From contig CM035232.1 in the NCBI GenBank assembly GCA_020226215.1, positions 54,879,220 through 54,943,219 of the forward strand: a stretch of 64,000 nt of DNA, given 5' to 3'. The stretch comes from Sindora glabra (lineage: Eukaryota; Streptophyta; Magnoliopsida; Fabales; Fabaceae). The notes under the pieces are model-generated. The model ran no database searches. It had not been told where the DNA came from and saw nothing but the letters and a program-made list of their open reading frames with translations. The position numbers and the translations under genes are program-made. Of this stretch, positions 48,881 to 60,108 are shown piece by piece (the stretch's first letter is position 1; each line of letters starts with the position of its first letter).

Positions 48881-50470
48881 ATGGCTACCACCGCGGCTGC
48901 GGCCATAGCCTCATCCTTCTCTTCTTCCATCAACACTCTCAAATGTCTCCGCTTGAATCCCGTCTCAAGAATCTCGTCGATCCGTACGTTAGCGTCACTC
49001 TCACGGCCTCATAACTTCGTGGAAACTCTTTCCAGTAATTCCATTTCGCACAAGTCTTGGGTTCCTAGGGTTTCTGCTGCTGTTACAGAGGAAGAGGTAG
49101 CTGTGGCTGCGCAAGAGGAAGCGCCAGCAGAAGTAGAGGTTGAAGATTCTGTCAGCACTAAGCTTTATTTTGGGAATCTGCCTTATAGTGTTGACAGTGC
49201 ACAACTTGCTGGGATTATCCAGGATTATGGCAGCCCTGAACTTATTGAGGTATTTATATCACTCTTTTCCACCAATAATATGCATAGCATTCACTGATTA
49301 AGTACCATGGATTACTTGGAAGTAAAGATCTTTGGCAGTAAGTTGTTAAGTTTCTTTTGATTTGGTTAAAATAAAGCTGGTTTGATCATTTTGTTTTGCT
49401 GTTCCACTGCAATGAACTTGTGAGTGTTCCACTAAGGAGAGATTTAATGGGGTTGTTTTGATGCTATATTGCTGTTTGTGTCTTAAGGTAGATGAAAGAT
49501 TTCTGAAAATAACTCTCTGAAACTTATTCAGTTGGATTTTTTTGCTTGAATGAGTCAATTTGCTTGAGAGCTGTATTTATTTGATGGCTGTGATGTTGCA
49601 CGAGGACGTTGTCTTGAACATTTTCGGGGCAGGAAACTCAATATCTTGTCGTGTTATCAACAATAGACGTGATCAATATATAATGCTTTTTGAATAACTA
49701 GGATGATCAAGATTTTACTTGATAGGCATTAATATTTCCCTCTTTGCATGATGTAACTGATTTATATGCATTGCAGGTTCTTTACAACCGAGAAACTGGA
49801 AAAAGCAGAGGATTCGCATTTGTAACGATGAGTTCAATTGAAGATTGTGCTACAGTAATTGAGAATCTTGATGGAAGGGTAATAATCTCTGTATCTCTTC
49901 CTCTTCTTCCCTCCCTTGTGTGAGATGTTCACACATGCTTTGTTCACTTTTTCCTACTACCCAATTGCTGGTGCATTATTCTTTACCTTCAAAACTGAAA
50001 AATGGACATTTCAGGAATTTATGGGGCGAAACTTGCGGGTGAACTTCTCTGACAAACCTAAGCCTAAAGAACCATTATATCCTGAAACTGAATACAAGCT
50101 TTTTGTTGGAAACTTGTCATGGTCAGTAACTTCTGAAAGTCTGACTGAAGCTTTTCAAGAGTATGGAAATGTGGTTGGAGCTAGGGTGTTGTATGATGGA
50201 GAAACAGGAAGATCACGTGGTTATGGTTTCGTTTGCTATTCAACAAAATCAGAAATGGAATCTGCCCTTTCATCTTTAAATGGATTGGTATTATAATCCT
50301 CTTGTCTTTGCTCTTTATATATAAGCCTACTGTGGGATGAAAATGCAGAAGGTAGTGATTTTTTTCCCCCTTTTCCTCACTGCTTCATTATAACTTGTGC
50401 ATATCAGGAATTAGAAGGGCGGGCAATCCGCGTGAGCTTAGCTCAAGGAAAACGATCACAAGGCGAATAG
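48881..50470 (+). CDS. Chloroplast ribonucleoprotein (cpRNP) with two RRM domains, 268 aa
   Basis: Four exons, all phase 0 and GT-AG: 48,881-49,249, 49,777-49,878, 50,015-50,287 and 50,408-50,470 (TAG). The start is the ATG of 'MATTAAAAIASSFSSS'; the frame is open further upstream but without an ATG. Residues 1 to about 65 are rich in Ala, Ser and Arg with almost no acidic residues, a typical plastid transit peptide. Residues 68-92 form an acidic Glu/Val/Ala stretch, as in cpRNPs. RRM1 has RNP2 'LYFGNL' (95-100) and RNP1 'KSRGFAFV' (132-139). RRM2 has 'LFVGNL' (186-191) and 'RSRGYGFV' (223-230), joined by a short Pro/Lys linker. Family members bind chloroplast mRNAs and support their stability, processing or editing. 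The C-terminus ends soon after RRM2, without extension. It resembles the 28-29 kDa cpRNP type, but no symbol is assigned. Confidence 0.95.
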
Positions 50471-50690
50471 AAATATGTCAAGGCTCAGATTTGCACAGAT
50501 GGTGGCAAAGATGTGAAAGCGGCTGGGAGGATGCCATTGAACCTACCATGATGCAATTGTTTCAGTTGGCTGATGAATTCCTTTACATTTCTTGTTGTCT
50601 ATAAGTTGTTTTCGCCCACTTTCACAAGATCTGCTGAGCCAGAGCTTTGTTGTATTTTGTGTAGCATATCTTTGCTAATGCTAACACTGA
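50471..50690 (+). other. 3' UTR region of the cpRNP gene
   Basis: Moderate-GC sequence follows the stop codon. A 69-codon frame at 50,395-50,604 is a shifted reading of exon 4 plus UTR, not a gene. From about 50,690 the sequence becomes the duplicated segment described separately. Confidence 0.6.
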
Positions 50691-51795
50691 TCGGATGCTG
50701 CTTCCTACTTGCTTCACTAAAAGTCATAAATTGAATCACATAAAGAAACAATGTAGTTTGCAGTGAAAGGATGAAACCTCGAAGTTTCGGAACTTTGACA
50801 TGTTGAGGATCCAAATACCAGTAACCTGAAATGATCCTGGCTGCTGTCTCTTAGACAAATATTCGGGTGCGCATAAACCAATGATATTAATAAAGAAAAA
50901 ATGCGAAACTTAAATAAAACACCAAAAGGCATTTATAGTATCATAACTTTTAATGTATTTTTAATTTTGTTTCCTAAATTTTATTTGAATCAAATTTATT
51001 TTCTAACTTTCAAAAAATGTGTTTTTTTGTTAGGTTTTCTATTTTATGGATTCATATGAAATCTAACTTGTTATCCTATAATTATATTTTTAATGTTTTT
51101 ATGACAAAAAAATATTTTTAATTCTTTAACTTTCATTAAAGTTTTAATTTTTGTTCTTAATTTTTATCTCATGCAAATTCATGTCCCAACTTTTTAAAAA
51201 TAATGAGGAGGATTTTTAATTAAAAGTGGTTAACAATGAACCTAAAATTCATTTCAATGATATTAAAGAAGAAATATCACACAAAAATGGTTCTGAATAT
51301 GTTGAATCATCATTACCAAAAGTTAAATTAAGTTCGCAAATTGGTGCAAGGAAGAAGATGTGGTCAAAGAAGAAGATGCAAATATTGTAAAAGATAAATT
51401 CAGCCAATCAATAGAAAACTGAGGTAATAATGAAGAAGGAGATGGAATGGAGTTAAAATCTAATTATGAGAGTAAAGAATTAAATAATTCTATAGTCATA
51501 AAGGAGAAAAGGGGTAAATTTGTCTTAAATAAAATTTAAGGGATAAAATTGGAATTTTCGTAAAAATTAAGGGATAAAAAATTTTATTACTATAAGAATA
51601 TGAAAATATGAGTTATAGACATCATGTAGAATATCAAATTAGATATCATGTAAGCATTTCTATTAAAAACCCTAATAGTGATAAGTTGCTAAGCAACATT
51701 ACACATTTTGTGAAAGTTGAAAGATAAATTTACTTTAAATAAAATTAAGGAAACAAGATTAAAACTTTAATGAACATTAATGGATCAAAAATATA
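50690..51795 (+). repeat. Gene-flank duplication, copy 1
   Basis: Begins near GATGCTGCTTCCTACTTGCT in the cpRNP 3' flank. It is repeated in the same orientation from 54,190 (GATGTTGCTTCCTACTTGCT), with shared phrases AACTTTGACATGTTRAG, GCACATAAACCAATGATG / GCGCATAAACCAATGATA and CCAAAAGTTAAATTAAGTTC. Inside is a Glu/Asp/Lys-rich, partly open stretch ('NEPKIHFNDIKEEISHKNG' at about 51,236) that could be an old coding relic. Confidence 0.85.
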
Positions 51796-53480
51796 TTTTT
51801 ACCTAAATAAAAATACTTTAAATATCATCAATTGAAATTGAACCTTGATAAGATCAATAAAAATATGCCTTCAATTATTGACAAAGTATAAGGTTCTATA
51901 GAATTGGAGAGAAGAAAATTATAGAAAAGGAATATATAGTAAACAATTATTATATCAAGAAATAAAATTGATACACCTAGATTCCTTTTTGCATGTGGGA
52001 ATGTGTGTGTTGTGCATTTTCTATTAATGCAATAAGTCAATGAATTTCAATTGTAAATATGCAAAAATATAAGTAGTAAATGATGATTTAGCATTACTTA
52101 TAGGAAAAAGGATATAGAACCTTGCATTGAATTAGAAATCCACTTTTAATACTTTAACCCATTAAAAAGTTATTATTCCATGTCAAGGTTTTAGGTTTGA
52201 GGTATTAATACAATAATAAGCTCCTACTAGAATGGCTAAGAGAAATTAAGGACTGAAGTGCATATAATTTTTATACTTATTTTCTCCTATATTTAGACTC
52301 TTAGGATGTCCATGAATTTAAATTAATTAATTATTCCTTGTATTGTGATTTGTCATGGTTTTGGAATGAAATTAAATTATGATGTTAATGTTATAATTTG
52401 GATACTATTTTAGTTTTCTAGATTATCTTAAGGTCCAAGTCTAAGTTGATCTTTACATGATTAAAAAGCTTAGAGTTGGCATTACAAATATTATGTTGAC
52501 AGTAAGAACCCCTCTAATCGTTTGGAAATTTGAATTCGATTAAGAAGTTGTTGTGATATTATTGTACTCACTAACTTGATATCAATTTTTAGCCATATCT
52601 AGAATTCTATAGGTCAAAATGTGCAAACATAAAGTTTCATATTCAAGAATTAGTGAAATGATACATTTTTTATAATGAAAAAAGGAGTTGGAAACTGAGT
52701 TATGAGATTTTACAAGATTTAGCTATATTAATGTTTTGGGTCATAAGCAGAGTTCTAAGCCTCCAAATTTTGCAGGACCCAAACTATTATAACCCTAAGA
52801 GTCAACCCTAACTAGTCTAATAAGAAAAACTTGATTCATGCACTATATTAGGTATTTTGTGCCTCCAAAGCTAGAACCACCTTGTAGACAACATTTTCCC
52901 TTTTCTTTGTTTTGTTCTTGAGCAAGCCATGAATGGCTGGGTTTCTATATTTAGTTCAAGAGATTAAAGCTACAATTAGGTTTAATTTTGAAGCCTTACT
53001 CTTTAATTTACTATTAATCTAACTATTTTTTGTTTCTTTATTCTATCCATAATTATTGTTTGCTTAGATGATTAGCTAATAGTTACCATTAGTTAATTGT
53101 CTTCTATAATTTAATGGTACATATTTTATTGTAATTGGTTTTCTCATGCAGAATGTTGTCATTGATTGTAGTTAATAGCAATAAGGAGCTTATAGTTTTC
53201 ATATGTAAAATTATCAAACATTTAAGAGAAAAAAGAATGAATTCAACAATTTTTGCATGTAAAATTATTGATTTAATCTTAATTGTCTGTGAATTTAATG
53301 TTATTGCTAGTTAATTATAGATTGACGTCAATCTTAAGTTAATAGTTATTCCATTTCCTATTCCATTACATTTTATTTTATCCAACCAAACGTAACATAA
53401 GTGGTATATAGGTAATATGAGTTATAAAGAGGGTAATTATAAGGTTAAGAATATAGGTGAAGGTTATTAATGCAACTTAT
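51796..53480. repeat. AT-rich repeat; 52,280-52,830 recurs inverted at 62,790-63,300
   Basis: Matching phrases in inverse orientation: CCTATATTTAGRCTCTT, GATTWGTCATGRTTTTG, AAGAATTAGTGAAATGAT / AAGGATTAGTGAAATGAT, and 'GAGTCAACCCTAACTAGTCT' against 'AAGTCAACCCTAATTAGCCT'. No gene was seen. Around 53,340-53,400 'CCATTTCCTATTCCATTACA' resembles a decayed MITE. Confidence 0.7.
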
Positions 53481-53489
53481 ACAAAATAG

Positions 53490-54189
53490 TTGAGTTTATG
53501 GGCTAATAAGGACAAAAGGAGGGAATAGTACTAACTAGTTAAACTAGGCTTGCTTAAGGTACATGAAATGTTTGTTTTAGATAAGTTGAAATTTAGATCT
53601 TAGGTGAATCTCCTTAGAAAAGCATATCGGATTCAAAAGAAGGAATATATGTTTAGATGTGTTAACAAAGGGCAAGTTGGCTAACTAGCAAAGAAGAACA
53701 AGAACACGAGTGTTCATGTTTGTTAGGTAGTATTCCTTTACTTCTATCCTAAAGATTTAAAGGCACAAAGTCAGGCATGACTAATTTCTATGAACAAAAG
53801 CTTACTTCAATCTTATCAAGCCATACTTTGAGAGAATTTCCCAATAAAATTAGTAAAGAAAAAGAATTGTTAACTCTTTATGATTACTAAGACTAAATAA
53901 CTACTATATGGCATATTACCTTCTCGAAACACATTGGTTGTGAGGTCTTTGTAGGGTGATGATAGGTACAATGACTTATAACACCATAGGTATGGAGTCT
54001 AAGAATTATAGTTTTCAAGTGATAGATATATGTTGGATCAAAATATTAAGGTCCATGATTTGTTAAGATACCTTAAGTTCATTGGTGGCTATAAGATGAG
54101 GACTTTTGGTTTTGATTAACTATATGTAGTTTGCTTATTATGAGCTATGGGTGAATGTAGAAACAATTATAATAACTAAAAGTTTTGAT
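53490..54189 (+). repeat. Dispersed repeat, copy A1
   Basis: A direct homologue of 58,840-59,300: AGTTAAACTAGGCTTGCTTA, GAAATGTTTGTTTTAGATA, TATTCCTTTACTTCTATCCT, CAATAAAATTAGTRAAGAAA and ATAATTATAAYAACTAAAAG. The copies flank the duplicated gene flank plus the chromovirus remnant. Confidence 0.8.
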
Positions 54190-55270
54190 TAGATGTTGCT
54201 TCCTACTTGCTTCACTAAAGGTCATAAATTGGTTCACATGAAGAAATAGTATAATTTGTAATAAAAGTGATGAAACTTTGAAGTTACGTATTAGTAACTT
54301 TGACATGTTAAGAATCCAAATGTTAGCACCCTAAAATGATGATTGTTGGCTCTTAAACAATTATTTTAAAACTATGTTAGGTGCACATAAACCAATGATG
54401 TGAATAAATAAAAATATGAAACTTAGATAAAAGACAAAAATGAATTTTCTATTATATTTTCAATTTTATTCCTTTAGTTTTATTTATATGAAATTTACCT
54501 TTTAATTTAAAAAAAAGCACAATTTTTAGTCACCAGTCAAATTTTGTCATGTTTTTTAACATATGTATTCTCATGACATATAACTTGGCATTCTTTGTTT
54601 ATATTTTCAATATTTATGTTGAAAAAACACTTTTGGTTTTCTATCTTTCATTAAATTTTTAATTTTATCTCCTAATTTTTATTTGAAGCAACTTTATTCT
54701 CTAACTTTCTAAAGATAATAAAGATGTTAATGAAGAGAATCTAAAAATTGAAAGAGGAAAATAATGCACTTAAAATTTATTTTAATGATAATGAAGAAGA
54801 AATGTTACACAATGATGGTTTTAAAGAAATTGAATTATCATTGCCAAAAGTTAAATTAAGTTCAACAAGTTAGTGGAAGAAAGAAGTTATAAATACTATA
54901 AAAGATAAATCAAGCTAGAATCTAATAGGAAACTTAGGTAGTAATGAAGAAGGAGATGGAATAGAGTTAGAAGATGACTACAAGGATAAAGAATTATATA
55001 GTTATATAGTCATGAAGGAGAAAAGGTATAGGGTAAATTTGTTTCAAATAAAACTTAAGGGATAAAATGGAAACTTTAGTAAAAATTAGGAGATCTGAAG
55101 TTTTTCTTCTATAAAATATGAAAGTATAAATCATGTAAGTCATATAAAATGTCAAGTTAGATGTCAAATAAACATATATGTTAAAATCCTAATAGTGATA
55201 GGTTACTAAATAATATTGCACATTTTTGGAAAGTTAGAAGGTAAATTTACTTTAAATAAGATCAAGGGAA
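54190..55270 (+). repeat. Gene-flank duplication, copy 2 (interrupted by an LTR)
   Basis: A second copy of the cpRNP 3'-flank segment. It matches copy 1 up to AAATTTACTTTAAATAAGAT and then stops precisely where the LTR begins at 55,271. In copy 1 the homologous sequence continues with TTAAGGAAACAAGATTAAAA. The continuation of copy 2 was not found beyond the retroelement. Confidence 0.8.
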
Positions 55271-57180
55271 TGTCACGACCTACCTAACTATGATCGAGAT
55301 GGATCTTATTATCGATTTCCACAAGCTTGTCCAATCTTATCTTAGTATCATCATATTATGACTAATAAACTAATTTAGTTTAATTGTTTCATTTCATTAT
55401 CCAAAAAAATATTTACATAAAATTTATATTATCTTATGTTCAATATATTTACAAATATTTATAGAGCCCATTCTTTCTAATCTACCTTTCTGTTTAAAAT
55501 TATGGCTACTTAAAATACTATTTGAGATGACTTTACTCTTGGACAATTGGTGGTGATTGTGAAGCTTTGTCTTGAACATTTGTAAAATAATTTTAAACTA
55601 AATAGTGAGACTAAAGTCTTAGTAAGTAGATAGTTTCTTTAACTAAAGTATTTAATAATTAATAATTTTAGTACTTATCTTATATTTTATATCAAACAAT
55701 GTAGCATTTCATATTACCAGTAAATGAATAAGATTATCCAACATAATTCCACTTCACACAAGTTAAATAATAGATGATAAATAATAAATAACCCACCTTG
55801 TGTCTCTTTATCATCCTTATTCATTCACAAATCTAACTTTATTTCTTTAGATATTTTATCGCTTTATAAATAAGTAATTTAAGTTCAATTTAAACATTTC
55901 AATTTAATGTTTCAACATTAGATTTTCAATTTCATTATAGTTCATCAACTTATCATATTTTATTGTCATATTTCTATATGTTCCAATTTGTCACAATTCC
56001 ATATCTTATCGCACTTTATCATCTTAATTCAACATCCTAATTATACAAATTAACATTTTTGTTCATAACATTGAATCACACCACTTAGCTTCATAAGAAA
56101 TCAAATCAACATTATATATATATATACATACATACACACACACACATACATATATAGATGTATTACCTTAGCATTTTTTTCACAATTCAAGAATACCAGG
56201 CCTCAAGTTAACAAAGCCAATATTTGAGCATCACACTTGACTATTTAAAGGCAAAAAGCAAGAGCTCTCTTTGTATTTGAATAAGGTATTTAGATTTTAG
56301 CCTAAATTGGGCAGCACTTGAATACTCTATTCAATTACCAATTTTAGAATTTCTAGAACTTTGCTCAAAAGTGCAGAAGTTCATTCAGTCTATACCATAA
56401 TTCAACCTGTTGCAACATTTAGATATCACATAACATTTTACAAAACATATCATTTTAGTTTCTAACTCAAAATAGCATAACACACTATAACAACAATGTT
56501 TGAACATTAAATCATTAGTTATCATAAGAGATTACTATATAATCAACTAAGCTAAACAATTGCAATCAGATGTGTCAATGTAAGTAGATTATCTACTTAC
56601 CTTTAATTTAAAAGAAGTAAAGGAGATTAGGAGAGCATAAATAACCCTAACCAATATAAATTTAAGTAAGAGTTAGACTACGACCCCTAGAACACTAATT
56701 CCTCTATTTACTATCTCATTCAAAGAAATACCCTAATCTAAAACTATAATCTAGTTAGAACTTACCTTACTTGCTAGGATTTAATAAGAAACATGATAAT
56801 AGTTTAAGGCTAACTTGTTAATTGAAGGAGATAGCAAAGAAAAGTAGAAGAAGGGGAGAAACTCGATTGCATTTGACTAAGAAATGGGGGAAAAGGCTTA
56901 AATAAAGTTTTTTTTTTATTTTCTTTCAATGGTATATGCATTACTAGGGATATTTTTGAAAACAAGCATCCTAAATCTCCTTCATATATCCTAATTCAAT
57001 TCTAACTTAACATAATATTATATTTAATTTAATTATTCTTATTTTTATGATAAAACTCCATTTTTTAACAATGAATATTTGCCCTAAACTCATTCATGGT
57101 ATTTTTGTAATTATTAATTCATATATGAAATTACCAGATAAATAAATAATATAAAATTTCATAATTTTAAAAGTGTAACA
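55271..57180 (-). repeat. 3' LTR of the chromovirus, about 1.9 kb
   Basis: Bounded on the plus strand by TGTCACGACC (55,271) and GTGTAACA (57,180), giving TG...CA termini. It is immediately preceded on the minus strand by the polypurine tract. It contains a mixed (TA)/(CA) microsatellite at 56,113-56,157. The inner boundary at 55,271 coincides with the break in the duplicated gene flank. Confidence 0.75.
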
Positions 57181-57199
57181 ATTCTTTCCCCTTCAAAGA

Positions 57200-58545
57200 A
57201 TTTATCCCTGAATTCTTAGGAATTAATTATCAGATAATCAAAATAATCTAATTTTAAGCCTATTGAAAAGATATGGATAATTGTTTCTCATTTCAATTTT
57301 ATATTACTAATTTGCTTCTTCAATTCCATGCTTTTTCCAACAAACTTTTTTAGATGGAATTATTTTAGATTTTAAATTTCAAATTTGATGGTTTAAAATT
57401 TCTACTAGCCATTCTTCAAAGAAGAGTTTTGGATCCAACTAAAGCGATTCATGTTGAATAACATAAGATACATTAGGCAAGTATTTATAAAGAATTAAGA
57501 TATGGAACACTAGATAAATATCACATAATTCACTTAGTTAATTAAGCTAGTAGGAAATGAATCCAATAAGTTGGATAATCGAGAATGAACTAATATAATG
57601 CGATGCAAGTTTTTCCTTTCTACTAAATTGCATTACTCCTTTCATAGAAGAGACTTTTAGAAACATTATATATCTTTTCTAAGACTCCAATTCTTTTCTT
57701 CTTTTATCAACATATAACTTCCAATGATCTTGGATGATTTCTAATCTTTCCCAAATGATTTTCACTTTTTCAAGTATATCAAAAACAAGTTAGGGCCAAG
57801 GAGTTTAGATTATCTTGTTTTGTCCATACTATTAGAGATTTGCAACTTTTGCCATACAAAGCTTTATATGGAGCCATCATTATGGAAGATCGGTGATTAT
57901 TATATATGTGAATTCAATCAAAGGTAAATATTTCTCCTAGCTATCTTCAAATTCAAGAGTACATGCATGCAACATATCTTTTAAAATTTGAATAGTATAT
58001 TTTGATTGGCCATTTGTTTAAGGATGGAAAGCAACACTAAAGTATAGTTTTGTTCTAAGAGCTTATTAGAAAGATCACCAAAAATAAGCTATAAACTGAG
58101 TGCCTCGATTAGAAATGATAACAAGAGGGATTCCATGTAGAGGAACTATTCTATCAAGATACAACTGGGCATATTAAACTACAAAATAATTATTTTAGTT
58201 AGAAGAAAATAGGTTGTCTTGGTCAATCTATTTATTATTACCTTAATTGCATAAATCTTTTTTAAGCTTTAGGAAAACTAACAAGGAAATCCACAGTTAT
58301 ACTTTCCTATTTCCATTTAAGAATACGAAGGGTTAACATAAATTAAAAGGCTTTTAACACTCGACTTTAACTTAATTACAAGTAAGACATTTTAACATAA
58401 AATTGAGTATGTCTTTTTTCATTCCTTTCCACCAAAAGTTTTGTTGCAAGTCATGATACATTTTCATTATGCTAGTATGCATGGTATAGGAAGTATTATG
58501 AGCTTGATGAAATAATTCATTTCATTCATGTATAGGAACCTAAAG
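57200..58545 (-). pseudogene. Chromovirus integrase pseudogene
   Basis: The zinc-binding part reads 'SIMKMYHDLQQNFWWKGMKK', then 'DILNFMLKCLTC' with the Cys pair kept. The catalytic core shows 'DRLTKTTYFLL' (first Asp kept), 'IISNRGTQF' (the family has Asp where Asn stands) and 'GQSKYTIQILKDMLHAC' (the family has Glu where Lys stands). Two of the three D,D,E residues are therefore gone, both explainable by G-to-A changes. Next come 'EKYLPLIEFTY' and the C-terminal 'HESL*LDPKLFFEEWLVEIL' and 'KVCWKKHGIEEAN'. Many stops and frame changes are present. It cannot be active. Confidence 0.88.
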
Positions 58546-59300
58546 TTAATGTTAAAATTAAATTATTCATGTATTTTGAGCATTTTGGTACTAAAGTGAG
58601 TTACTAGATAGTTAGAATAAATAGTGGTACTTCTTTACCATATAATGGTTTTGTATTCACTTACATTTTATCATTAAGACTGTCTATATCCATTAACAAT
58701 TACAACATTGTAACACATTTTTCAAAACTACATTTGTTTAGTTAAGTTAGTAGGTGATTGCTAAGGGTAACTCTCTATACTGGTCATGTACCTCGAGATT
58801 GAATCGTGATAGTAGGCTAACATAAGTAAAAAGATGAGATAAGAATGATTGGTTAAACTAAGCTTGCTTAAGGTATATGAAATGTTTGTTTTAGATAGGT
58901 TGAAATTTAGGTATTAGGTAAATCTCTTGGGAAATGAATTTTAATTTAGAAGAAGGAATATTTGTTTAGGTGAGGTTAACAAAGGATAGGTTAGCTAACT
59001 AAATTAAATGAGCTCCTTAGCAAAGAAGAGTAAGGATTAGTTATGCTCCTTATATGGTATTCCTTTACTTCTATCCTAAAAATCTAGGGACAAGGGATTA
59101 GGCATAACATGCTTTAATTTCCATGGAAATAACCTTACTTCAATCTTGTTGAGCTACATTTTGTGAGAATTTTCCAATAAAATTAGTGAAGAAAGAGAAT
59201 TTTTAATTTTTTATGATTATTTGGATTAAATGACTACTAGGTGACATGCTACCTCTATAAGTTGTGGGTGAACATATAAATAATTATAACAACTAAAAGG
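58546..59300 (+). repeat. Dispersed repeat, copy A2, with lead-in
   Basis: From about 58,840 this matches copy A1 (53,490-54,189), with small deletions and an insertion (AATTAAATGAGCTCC). The 300 bases before it are AT-rich and unassigned. Confidence 0.75.
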
Positions 59301-59928
59301 TTCACCTTTTTCTTCCTTAATTCACAAGCATATATTATTCACCAATATTTCTAAGTGATTCAATAGGATAAATAATTGAGAACTAATAACAATTTTAGAA
59401 ATTATAAGTTCTTAGTATACAAATGCAAGACATATATATAAGTAAATCAAAAATACCAAACAATATAAGCAAGTTCATATTATAAAGCAAATATTCATAC
59501 AAAGACAATAAAACATGTAAAGAAAGATGTACCCAAATTATTTAGTAAGTTTATAGTAATGAGATGACTGATAGAATATTTTCCCATGAACCTTAGTAAC
59601 AAAAAGCTAATGTGTTCTTCATTTGTAAGAAGGAAACAAAAGCTTTACCCCTGGTATGAGTAAGGACATACCCTGCTTTAACATTATTGGGTTAATTGAA
59701 TAATCATTATTTGCCCAATTTCCAAGCTTAAATCACCAAAAATCGATAATAGTTTAGGTATGCAATAAAACCTATTAACTTCGATCATCAAATAATGCTT
59801 TTTATTATTATTATTATTATTTTGTCATCTAATAAACCAATTAAAATAAAATAACTAAATTATGATAGTTCATATGAGAAAATTCTAACGATAAAATTCT
59901 TAATCATTGTACCATTAACTAAAGGTTG
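59301..59928. other. AT-rich sequence, no gene
   Basis: Nothing coding. A (TTA)n run lies at about 59,803-59,822. Confidence 0.55.
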
Positions 59929-60108
59929 GAAAATTCTATAGCATATCACTAACATAATAATGTATAAATGTACCACCAAATCTAGTCATTGATATGTTAT
60001 CATGTGGTGTGCAAAGGTTAACTTTAAAAAAAGGTAAATATGATGTGTAGTTAGATTTGACAGTATACTAGTACATCATTATGTTAGTGGTGTAATGAAG
60101 TTTTTCCT
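59929..60108. mobile_element. MITE, copy 2 (~180 bp)
   Basis: The left end GGAAAATTCTATAGCATATC, continuing ACTAACATAATAATGTA, mirrors the right end (reverse: GGAAAAACTTCATTACACCA, ACTAACATAATGATGTA), giving about 38-bp terminal inverted repeats. The inside shares TACCACCAAATCTAGTCATT and AACTTTAAAAAAAGGTAAAT with the member at 46,341. No coding region. Confidence 0.85.

Larger units (their letters stand above)
55271..58545 (-). mobile_element. Truncated Ty3/gypsy chromovirus (3' LTR + integrase)
   Basis: On the minus strand a decayed polyprotein end is followed by a polypurine tract (GAAGGGGAAAGAA at about 57,183-57,195) and then an LTR starting TGTTACA and ending GTCGTGACA. Integrase is readable in pieces from 58,545 to about 57,600, and the chromodomain-adjacent C-terminus to about 57,200. 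Gag, protease, reverse transcriptase and RNase H were not found. At about 58,545 the sequence changes to another repeat, so the 5' part is deleted or displaced. The C-terminal phrases ('FEEWLVEIL', 'HGIEEAN', 'YPYLF') fit the Tekay/Del branch of chromoviruses (family-level inference). Confidence 0.85.

Noticed and set aside
50395..50604. 69-codon plus-strand frame at the end of the cpRNP gene
   Set aside because: It is the wrong frame of exon 4 plus 3' UTR; the true frame ends at 50,470.
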